Notes under the pieces: model-generated
Told to the model about the DNA's origin: nothing
The model's database searches: none
What the model saw: the letters and a program-made list of their open reading frames with translations, nothing else
Program-made: the position numbers and the translations under genes
Shown here: positions 39,226-45,866 of the stretch, one piece after another
Layout: every line of letters starts with the position of its first letter
How positions within the stretch are numbered: the stretch's first letter is position 1
From: Dactylosporangium siamense
GTDB taxonomy: Bacteria > Actinomycetota > Actinomycetes > Mycobacteriales > Micromonosporaceae
DNA: 64,000 bases
Reading direction: 5' to 3'
Assembly: GCF_016862795.1 (NCBI RefSeq)
Contig: NZ_BONQ01000018.1
Span: 1 to 64,000, forward strand

Positions 39226-40074
39226 ATGAGTCCGGTCGCGGGCAAGGTCGCCGTCATCACCGGGGCCGCGTCCGGCATCGGGCGGGCGCTCGCGCTGGAG
39301 CTGGCCCGGCGCGGGGCCCGGCTCGCGCTGAGCGACGTGGAGGAGGCCGGCCTCGCGGAGACCGCCGAGCTGGCCGGGGGCGCCCACGTCAGTGTCCTGG
39401 ACGTCAGCGACCGGCCGGCCGTGGAGGCCTACGCGGCCGCGGTCGCCGGGCACTTCGGCGTGGTGCACCAGGTGTACAACAACGCCGGGGTCGCCGGTGG
39501 CGGGCGCAGCGTGCTGGACAACGACTGGGCGGCGTATGAGCGGACCCTCGCGGTCAACCTCTTCGGCGTCATCCACGGCACGAAGGCGTTCCTGCCGCAC
39601 CTCATCGCGTCCGGCGACGGGCACGTCGTCAACGTGTCCAGCCTCAACGGGATCATGGCCCAGCCGGCGCTGAGCGACTACTGCGCGGCGAAGTTCGGCG
39701 TGCGCGGCTTCAGCGAGGCGTTGCGCGGGGAGCTGCTGACGGCCCGGCATCCGGTGCGGGTGAGTGTCGTGCATCCGGGCGGGGTCCGCACCAACATCGC
39801 CACCGCCGCGCTCGAGCACGCACGGAGGACCGGCGTGCCGGTGACGGCCCGGGACGAGGCACGGACCCGGCACTACAACGAGAAGCTGCTGAAGATGCCG
39901 GCGTCGCGGGCGGCCCGCATCGTGGTGGACGGGGTCGAGGCCGGCCGGCCGCGGATCCTCGTGGGGCGGGACGCGAAGACCGTCGACCTGGTGGTGCGGT
40001 TGCTGCCGCGGTGGTACCCCAAGCTGGCGGTCCGCCTGGAGCGGGCGCTGTCTACGGCTTCAGCAGGGCGTTGA
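39226..40074 (+). CDS. Short-chain dehydrogenase/reductase (SadH-like)
   Basis: A 282-residue classical SDR. Cofactor motif TGAASGIG (12-19), NNAG (85-88), catalytic Ser139 (NVSS), Tyr152 and Lys156 (YCAAK). Asp at the end of strand 2 (LALSDVEE) suggests NAD(H). The C-terminal extension (RILVGRDAKTVDLVVRLLPR) resembles mycobacterial SadH/Rv3085, which is next to the mymA monooxygenase. Start ATG 39226 lies 64 bases after the hydrolase. Its 3' end overlaps the convergent tetR gene by 23 bases. It probably interconverts an alcohol with the ketone used by the monooxygenase. Confidence 0.88.
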   Translation: MSPVAGKVAVITGAASGIGRALALELARRGARLALSDVEEAGLAETAELAGGAHVSVLDVSDRPAVEAYAAAVAGHFGVVHQVYNNAGVAGGGRSVLDNDWAAYERTLAVNLFGVIHGTKAFLPHLIASGDGHVVNVSSLNGIMAQPALSDYCAAKFGVRGFSEALRGELLTARHPVRVSVVHPGGVRTNIATAALEHARRTGVPVTARDEARTRHYNEKLLKMPASRAARIVVDGVEAGRPRILVGRDAKTVDLVVRLLPRWYPKLAVRLERALSTASAGR

Positions 40075-40645
40075 CCAGCCTGGCGAGCGGTGCGACGAGG
40101 TCGTCGTGGCCGGCCGAGGCCAGGGGCTCCAGGGTGGTCGAGGAGCGCAGCACCGCCAGCCCGAACGCGGTCGCGAGGGTGACCTGCGCGCTGAGCAGCC
40201 GCTGATCCGCGTCGGGCAGGTCGGCCCGCCACCCGGCCGCCGCAGCCAGGCGCACGGCGAACGTGCCGAGGATGTCCTGGCGGATCCGTTCCGCCCGCTC
40301 GTCGCCGGAGGAGCGCAGGAGCAGCAGGATCTGGTTGGGGTGTTTGGCGGTGTGCGGGCCGACGAGCCGGGCGGCGATGTCGTGCGCGATCCGGTCCAGG
40401 GTCAGGTCTTCGCCGGCGGTCCGGCCGAGCTCGTCGCCGACACCGGTCAGGCAGGCCTCGAACAGGCCTTCCTTCGAGGTGAAGTACCGGTGGATGAGCG
40501 CCACGTTGACCCCGGCGTCCTCGGCGATGTCCCGCACGGTGGTGGCGGAGTAGCCGTCGGCGGCGAAGCGGCGCCGGGCGGCGTCCAGCAGCAGCAGCCG
40601 CGTCGCGGCCGCGTCCCGGCGCCGTGGCGCGGCGGTGTCGGTCAT
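40052..40645 (-). CDS. TetR-family repressor
   Basis: A 197-residue TetR protein. HTH at about 18-62: RLLLLDAARRRFAADGYSATT, VRDIAEDAGVNVALIHRYF, SKEGLFEACL. The C-terminal ligand domain is the common TetR_C type with conserved RSSGDERAERIR and a QVTLATAFGLAVLRS helix. It is divergent from the MFS exporter gene, with a long inverted repeat between them; repression of both genes and release by an exported drug is the likely scheme. Its stop lies inside the SDR 3' end. Confidence 0.92.
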   Translation of the reverse strand: MTDTAAPRRRDAAATRLLLLDAARRRFAADGYSATTVRDIAEDAGVNVALIHRYFTSKEGLFEACLTGVGDELGRTAGEDLTLDRIAHDIAARLVGPHTAKHPNQILLLLRSSGDERAERIRQDILGTFAVRLAAAAGWRADLPDADQRLLSAQVTLATAFGLAVLRSSTTLEPLASAGHDDLVAPLARLVNALLKP

Positions 40646-40687
40646 TTCCTCAGGTTAGCCGGGCGTTGCCGGGTGCTCCGGTGTGAC

Positions 40688-40748
40688 GTAAACGATTGTT
40701 GACTTATCCGCGACCGGGTCAATACTGGCTAAGTCAGCAATCGTTTAC
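40688..40748. promoter_or_regulatory. Long inverted repeat between tetR and MFS genes
   Basis: Arms of 19 bp at 40688-40706 and 40730-40748 (GTAAACGATTGTTGACTTA and its complement, one mismatch) flank a 23-base centre. TTGACT in the left arm and AATACT (40721-40726) can serve as rightward -35/-10. The arms probably bind TetR dimers and cover promoters in both directions. Confidence 0.75.
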
Positions 40749-40768
40749 ATATCGCCTCGGGGATCCTC

Positions 40769-42256
40769 ATGACGCGAACCATCGAACCGCCGGTGGCCAC
40801 CAGCCGGCACGTCAACAGCACCCTGCTGGTGGTGTACCTGTCGCTCGGCGGCCTGGCCTTCGCGGTGCTGCAGTCCCTGGTCGCCCCGGCGATGTCGACG
40901 ATCGCCCGGGACCTGAACGCCTCCACCGCGGACATCAGCTGGATCCTCACCGCATACCTGCTGTCGGCGTCGGTCCTCACGCCGATCCTCGGCCGGCTCG
41001 GCGACATGGTCGGCAAGCGCCGGGTCCTCATCGCCGTCCTGGCCGTCCTGGCCGCCGGCACGCTCCTGGCCGCCCTCGCCCCCAACCTGACGGTGCTCAT
41101 CGTCGCCCGGGCGATGCAGGGCGCGGCCGGCGCGATCCTGCCGCTGTCCATCGGCATCGTGCGCGACGAGCTGCCCCGCGAGAAGGTCGCCGTGACCGTC
41201 GGCCTGCTGTCGGCGATCTTCGGCGTCGGCGCCGGTGTCGGCATCGTCGGCGCCGGCCCGATCGTCGAGCACCTCTCCTGGCACTGGCTGTTCTGGCTGC
41301 CGCTCGTCCTCGTCGTCATCGCCCTGCTCGGCGCCGTGTTCGGGATGCCCGAGTCGCCCGTGCGCACGCCCGGCCGCCTCGACGTGCTCGGCGCGTCGAT
41401 CCTGTCCGTGTCGCTGGTGTCGCTGCTGCTGGCGATCAGCAAGGGCCAGTCCTGGGGCTGGGGCGACACCAAGACCGTCGCCCTCCTCGCCCTCGGCGTC
41501 GCGGCCCTCGTCGCGTTCGTGCTGGTCGAGCGGCGCGTGAAGGAGCCGCTCGTCGACATGCGCCTGATGTCGATCCGCGGCGTCTGGGCCACCGACCTCG
41601 TCGCCCTGATCCTGGGCTTCGCGATGTTCGGCACGTTCCTGCTCGTCCCGACCCTGCTGCAGCTGCCCGCCGCGACCGGCTACGGCTTCGGCAAGTCCGT
41701 GTCGGAGTCCGGCCTGTTCCTGCTGCCCACGGTCCTCATGATGGTCGTGTTCGGCCCCATCGCCGGCCTGCTCAACCGCCGCTACGGCCCCAAGGTGCCG
41801 CTGTTCCTCGGCGCCGTCGCGGTCGTCGCCGCGTTCACGCTCCCCGCGATCGCCCATGGCGCGGTCTGGCAGGTGCTCGCCTCCGGCCTGCTCACCGGCG
41901 CCGGCATCGGCCTGTCCTTCGCGGCCATGTCCAACGCCATCATCGAGAGCGTCCCGGCCACCCAGACCGGCGAGGCCAGCAGCGTCAACACCATCGCCCG
42001 CACCATCGGCAGCAGCATCGGCACCGCCGTCGTCGCCGCCGTGATCACCGCCAACAGCACTCCGCGGGGCCTGCCGACCGACACCGCGTTCACGGCCGGC
42101 TTCTGGGTCTGCGCCGGCGTCGCGGTCCTCGCCGTGCTCGCCTCGCTCGCCCTGCCCTCGGCGCACCGCCGCCACGAGGAGGCCGTCGCCGCCGGCGTGC
42201 AGGACCTGCCGCCGGAGCCCGCCGAACTGCACCTGCCGCTGCGCCACCACAACTGA
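40769..42256 (+). CDS. MFS multidrug exporter (DHA2 type)
   Basis: A 495-residue membrane transporter with about 14 segments. Motif A GRLGDMVGKRR between segments 2 and 3, motif C-like GVGAGVGIVGAGP in segment 5 typical of drug-proton antiporters, and the central EPLVDMRLM loop found in DHA2 members. The C-terminal 35 residues are a hydrophilic tail. It is regulated by the divergent TetR gene. Substrate unknown; it may serve efflux of a toxic compound or a product of the neighbouring operon. Confidence 0.9.
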   Translation: MTRTIEPPVATSRHVNSTLLVVYLSLGGLAFAVLQSLVAPAMSTIARDLNASTADISWILTAYLLSASVLTPILGRLGDMVGKRRVLIAVLAVLAAGTLLAALAPNLTVLIVARAMQGAAGAILPLSIGIVRDELPREKVAVTVGLLSAIFGVGAGVGIVGAGPIVEHLSWHWLFWLPLVLVVIALLGAVFGMPESPVRTPGRLDVLGASILSVSLVSLLLAISKGQSWGWGDTKTVALLALGVAALVAFVLVERRVKEPLVDMRLMSIRGVWATDLVALILGFAMFGTFLLVPTLLQLPAATGYGFGKSVSESGLFLLPTVLMMVVFGPIAGLLNRRYGPKVPLFLGAVAVVAAFTLPAIAHGAVWQVLASGLLTGAGIGLSFAAMSNAIIESVPATQTGEASSVNTIARTIGSSIGTAVVAAVITANSTPRGLPTDTAFTAGFWVCAGVAVLAVLASLALPSAHRRHEEAVAAGVQDLPPEPAELHLPLRHHN

Positions 42257-42268
42257 CGGCTCGTTCTC

Positions 42269-42320
42269 GTGATCCGGAAGATCTTGTGCACCCAGGGGTG
42301 CACAAGATCTTCCGGACCAC
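42269..42320. repeat. Recurrent 50-bp palindrome, copy B
   Basis: Starts 13 bases after the MFS stop. The arms begin GTGATCCGGAAGATCTTGTG and are mirrored with a single mismatch. The centre is CACCCAGGGGTG. It is a close relative of copies A (32781) and C (45812). Confidence 0.88.
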
Positions 42321-42385
42321 GGGACGGCGACGGAGCGACGGACAGCGGACAACACTCTTGATCACATCGATGGTGCGCCGCGACA

Positions 42386-42817
42386 ATGCCCGCCGTGGAG
42401 ACAGAGAACGAAGGGCAGCAGCGGCAATCGCGATGGTCGGACAACTGCAACATCGGTGGTTGTGACATCCCCGACTGCGACATCCCCGGCTGCGACGGAT
42501 GCGACATCCCCGGCTGTGACTGCAACTTCATGCTGGGCACGATGCTGCTCGGCACGATGGCGATCAGCACGCCCACGAAGAAGCCGCGGGCCACCGCCAG
42601 TGGGCCGGGCCGGGCCGGGATGGTGGCGATCCGCGGGTATCAGCGGTGGCTGTCGCCGCACCTGCCGACCCGCTGCCGGCAGATCCCGACCTGCAGCAAC
42701 TACGGCCTCGAGGCGGTCCGGCGGTACGGGCTGGTCGTCGGCTCCCGGCTGACCGCGGCCCGGATCCGCCGGTGCAACCCGTCGACCCCGAGGGGCACCC
42801 GCGACCTGGTCCCGTAG
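42386..42817 (+). CDS. YidD-like membrane insertion factor with Cys-rich N-terminal repeats
   Basis: A 143-residue protein. The C-terminal 65 residues are the YidD/DUF37 domain: AIRGYQRWLSPHLPTRCRQI, then PTCSNYGLEAVRRYG and RCNP, with the family's three cysteines and amphipathic helix. YidD assists YidC-dependent membrane protein insertion. Before it is a region with repeated CDIPGCD units (about 20-47: nine Cys, many Asp), which standard YidD lacks. Such a repeat could bind metal. ATG 42386 has no evident ribosome site. It is not next to rpmH/rnpA/yidC, so it may be an additional YidD paralogue. Confidence 0.82.
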   Translation: MPAVETENEGQQRQSRWSDNCNIGGCDIPDCDIPGCDGCDIPGCDCNFMLGTMLLGTMAISTPTKKPRATASGPGRAGMVAIRGYQRWLSPHLPTRCRQIPTCSNYGLEAVRRYGLVVGSRLTAARIRRCNPSTPRGTRDLVP

Positions 42818-42923
42818 CTCTGGACTGAACTGCCCCGGGTGACCGGCCGGGATCTGGCCGGCCGGTCGCCCGGATGCCATACTCTGCCGCTACCAGCACC
42901 GGTGGCGGACGGGAGCCCCTGCC

Positions 42924-43316
42924 ATGAAGGCCCTCATCAGCGGATTCATCTGGATCGCGAACTCGGTCAAGGCAACCGTGGCGACCTACCTCGTGCTCAT
43001 GCTCATCGGCGGGACGCTGTACAGCCTCTTCGAGCACAAGAGCTTCGGCGACTCGTTCTGGTGGGCGGTCGTCACCGCCTCGACGGTCGGCTACGGCGAC
43101 ACGTACCCGACGACGACGCCGGGGCGGATCGTCGCCGGCTTCCTCATCTCGATCATGGTGCTGGTCGTCATCCCGCTCATCACCGCCCACTTCGCCAGCA
43201 AGCTCATCGTCGACAACGACGCGTTCCGGCACGAGGAGCAGGAAGAGATCAAGGAAAGCCTCCGGGCGATCCGGGCCGCCCTGGAGCGCATGGAGCGGGA
43301 GCGCGAGGCGCCCTGA
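42924..43316 (+). CDS. Two-TM potassium channel
   Basis: A 130-residue KcsA-like channel subunit: membrane helix 1 (VATYLVLMLIGGTLYSLFE), pore helix FWWAVVTAST, selectivity filter TVGYGD (54-59) and helix 2 (IVAGFLISIMVLVVIPLI). The C-terminus is a charged helix (EEQEEIKESLRAIRAALERM), probably a coiled coil that holds the tetramer together. There is no RCK or ligand-binding domain. GGGAG precedes the ATG. A TACTCT hexamer at 42879 may be its -10. Confidence 0.92.
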   Translation: MKALISGFIWIANSVKATVATYLVLMLIGGTLYSLFEHKSFGDSFWWAVVTASTVGYGDTYPTTTPGRIVAGFLISIMVLVVIPLITAHFASKLIVDNDAFRHEEQEEIKESLRAIRAALERMEREREAP

Positions 43317-43423
43317 AAATCCTTTGCGGTGCGCGGGGCGGATCCGCGATGGTGGACCGCATGACGCTCTGACGGACGACCCCGGCCCGCCCCTGTTGAC
43401 TTCGAATCGCGAAGCGAGCGTCC

Positions 43424-44578
43424 GTGCCCGAAAACAAGGCTTCCGTCAGTGTGTTCGCCGGCCCCACCAGCTGGATCGAGTCCGACGCCGTCGACCAGTG
43501 CCACCAGGTCGCCGCGCTGGACGGCATGCTCCACGTCGCCGGCATGCCCGACCTGCACCCCGGCAAGGGCGCCCCGATCGGCGCCGCGATGGCCTCGACC
43601 GTGTTGTACCCGTTCCTCGTCGGCTCCGACATCGGCTGCGGCATCGCCGTGTTCCCGATCGGCCTCAAGCGCGCCGTCCCGGAGAAGCTGGCCGCCCGGT
43701 TCCCCGACCTCGACACTGCCCTGGATCCCGAACGGGACGCCGACGACCCCGCCTGGGCGGTGCTCGACGGCGACATCCCCGGCGGGCACACCGAAGGGCT
43801 CGGCACCGTCGGGCGGGGCAACCACTTCGTCGAACTGGCCCGGATCGGCACCGTCCTCGACGGCGCCCACGCGGACCGCCTCGGGCTCGCCGCCGGTGAT
43901 CTCGTCCTCGTCGTCCACAGCGGCTCCCGGGGGCTCGGGGAGCGGATCCTGCGGGCGCACACCGAGGTGCACGGCGCCGGCCCGGCCGCGGACCCCGCCG
44001 CGTACCTGGCCGCCCACGACGACGCCGTGCGCTGGGGTTCGCTCAACCGGCGGCTCATGGCCGCGCGGGTCGCGCACGCCCTCGGCGCCGAACCCACCGA
44101 GCCGATCGTCGACCAGTGCCACAACCTCGTCGAGGTCCGCGACGGTGTCTACCTGCACCGCAAGGGCGCCGCGCCCGGCGACGGCCAGGACGTCCTGGTC
44201 GCCGGCACCCGGGGCACCCCGTCCTACCTCGTCGCCGCCCACGCCGGGCCGGAGGCCAACCACTCGGTGGCGCACGGCGCGGGCCGCAAGATGTCGCGCG
44301 CCGACGCCCTGCGCCGGGGCAAGGCCAAGCACACCGTCGAGGAGCTGCGCCGCACCCCGGTCGGGTCGGTGGTCGTCTGCGGCGACCGCCAGCTGCTGTT
44401 CGAGGAGGCGCCGACCGCGTACAAGCGCATCGAGCAGGTGATCGGCGACCTCGTCGAGCACCGGCTGGCCACGCCGGTGGCGACCACGGTGCCCCTCGTC
44501 ACGTACAAGACCCCGGAGGCCGGTTCGGCGCCGCAACGGGACCGACCGGACCACCGGGGCCGGCGGTTCAGCAGGTGA
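43424..44578 (+). CDS. RtcB-family RNA ligase homologue
   Basis: A 384-residue RtcB-type protein starting at GTG 43424. Active-site pieces: MPDLHPGKGAPIGAA, the metal-binding VGSDIGCGIAVF (Asp and Cys), GNHFVEL, VVHSGSRGLG, RKGAAPGDGQDVLV and the guanylated-His region AHGAGRKMSRADA. It is shorter than E. coli RtcB (about 408) and lacks the insert, matching the RtcB2-like branch. Family members join 2',3'-cyclic phosphate and 5'-OH RNA ends in tRNA repair. No archease, RtcA or PrfH gene is adjacent, so the partner and RNA substrate are unknown. Confidence 0.87.
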   Translation: MPENKASVSVFAGPTSWIESDAVDQCHQVAALDGMLHVAGMPDLHPGKGAPIGAAMASTVLYPFLVGSDIGCGIAVFPIGLKRAVPEKLAARFPDLDTALDPERDADDPAWAVLDGDIPGGHTEGLGTVGRGNHFVELARIGTVLDGAHADRLGLAAGDLVLVVHSGSRGLGERILRAHTEVHGAGPAADPAAYLAAHDDAVRWGSLNRRLMAARVAHALGAEPTEPIVDQCHNLVEVRDGVYLHRKGAAPGDGQDVLVAGTRGTPSYLVAAHAGPEANHSVAHGAGRKMSRADALRRGKAKHTVEELRRTPVGSVVVCGDRQLLFEEAPTAYKRIEQVIGDLVEHRLATPVATTVPLVTYKTPEAGSAPQRDRPDHRGRRFSR

Positions 44579-44927
44579 TGCCCTGCTTGGCGAGCTCGGC
44601 GATCAGGGCGGTGGCGGTGAGGTTGGTGAAGTTGACGTCCTTGCCGTTGGCGGTCTCGATGACGTAGTCGTGGTCGCCGGAGTCCTGCTCGATCTCCACG
44701 GCGCAGTTGCCGGCCTTCGCGTCGGCCTCGTAGTCGTCGAGCTTCTTCACGTTCTTCTTCTTTTTCTTGTCATACACCTGGTCGTAGTCGGCCTCGGCGT
44801 TCACGTTCGTGTACCCGGCCTTGGTCAGCTGCTTCTCCAGGTCGTCCACCTGCGAGGAGCAGCCGGCGAGCCCAGCGCCGAGCAGCAGCATGGTCGTGGC
44901 GGCAACGATGGTTCGGGAGGCTCGCAT
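44568..44927 (-). CDS. Small secreted lipoprotein, DUF-type
   Basis: A 119-residue lipoprotein starting at ATG 44927. Signal peptide with lipobox LAGC, Cys23. The mature part holds EKQLTKAGYTNVNAEADYDQ, a lysine run KKKKKNVKKL, CAVEIEQDSGDHDY and a terminal Cys118-119 region. The two cysteines besides the lipid-bearing one may form a disulfide. It is anchored to the outer face of the membrane. The family is common in actinobacteria without assigned function. It is convergent with rtcB, overlapping by 11 bases. Confidence 0.8.
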   Translation of the reverse strand: MRASRTIVAATTMLLLGAGLAGCSSQVDDLEKQLTKAGYTNVNAEADYDQVYDKKKKKNVKKLDDYEADAKAGNCAVEIEQDSGDHDYVIETANGKDVNFTNLTATALIAELAKQGITC

Positions 44928-44984
44928 GGGGTATCCGCGCTTCTTTCCGTCTGGGGGTGTCTCGGGGGTGCGCACCATTCTGGA

Positions 44985-45779
44985 TCATCCAGTGGGCGGC
45001 GCTGTCGGGATGCCGATGACCGTTGTGTCGGCAAACGGCATGGTGCCCGTGCGACGGGCGTCGTAGTCCGGATCCAGCGTGCCGAACAGCCGGTCCCACA
45101 CCGTCGTGTAGAAGCCGAGGTTGTACCGCGGCGCCGCGTGATGCCCGGCGTGCATGGCGGGCGTCGCCACCCAGCGGAAGACCGCGGCGGCGCGCACCCG
45201 CTGCGGCAACGGCTCCACCCCCAGGTGCCCGAGGATCCCGAAGAGCAGGTTCAGCACGGTGTAGCCGCCGAGCGCCCACGCCGAGAACGGGTGGACGGCG
45301 AGCACGACCAGCCACGCCCCGCCGAACCCGAGCACCTCGACCGGGTGCAGCGCGAACAGTGTGATCGGCCGGGCGTCGGCGAAGACGTGGTGCAGCCGGT
45401 GCGCGAGCGGGAACAGCCGGCGCACGTGGGCGAGGGCGTGCCCGGCGTACAGCAGCACGTCCATCACCACGATCAGCACGGCGAGGTCGACCAGCGCCCG
45501 CCAGCCGAACGGCAGGGTCAGGCTGATGACCCCGGCCCGCCACAGCCACCAGCCGGCCACGGTGACGGCCGCGTTGAGCACCGTCGCAACCGCCACCAAA
45601 CCGAGCTCCAGCCGGCCGACCGGCCCCGGCGGCGCGGTCACCCGGTGCGCGCCCGGAAGTCGCAGCACCCAGTGCCCGAGCACCGCCGTGACCCCGACCA
45701 GCGCCGCGTTCTCGACCAGGGCGAGCACCACGACCCACCCCACGTCCAGCCCCCGCAGCCAGGCGACGATCTCATGCAC
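44985..45779 (-). CDS. Fatty acid hydroxylase / sterol desaturase superfamily protein
   Basis: A 264-residue membrane di-iron enzyme candidate. Four to five hydrophobic segments and the superfamily's histidine clusters: HALAHVRRLFPLAHRLHH (HxxxH...HxxHH) and HAGHHAAPRYN, with a further His in FALHPVEV. GTG 45779 is taken as start; an in-frame frame upstream runs into the palindrome. It would hydroxylate or desaturate a lipid at the membrane. Substrate unknown. It follows the palindromic copy C on the same strand as the exonuclease gene. Confidence 0.82.
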   Translation of the reverse strand: MHEIVAWLRGLDVGWVVVLALVENAALVGVTAVLGHWVLRLPGAHRVTAPPGPVGRLELGLVAVATVLNAAVTVAGWWLWRAGVISLTLPFGWRALVDLAVLIVVMDVLLYAGHALAHVRRLFPLAHRLHHVFADARPITLFALHPVEVLGFGGAWLVVLAVHPFSAWALGGYTVLNLLFGILGHLGVEPLPQRVRAAAVFRWVATPAMHAGHHAAPRYNLGFYTTVWDRLFGTLDPDYDARRTGTMPFADTTVIGIPTAPPTG

Positions 45780-45811
45780 ACCACGACTGTGCCACCCGCC
45801 GGCAACCTTCC

Positions 45812-45863
45812 GTGATCCGGAAGACCGTGTGCACCCAGGGGTACACACGGTCTTGCGGATCAC
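45812..45863. repeat. Recurrent 50-bp palindrome, copy C
   Basis: Arms GTGATCCGGAAGACCGTGTG and the complement with one mismatch, centre CACCCAGGGGTA. It begins 3 bases after the stop of the leftward exonuclease-TerD gene. It is a close relative of copies A and B. Confidence 0.88.
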
Positions 45864-45866
45864 GGG

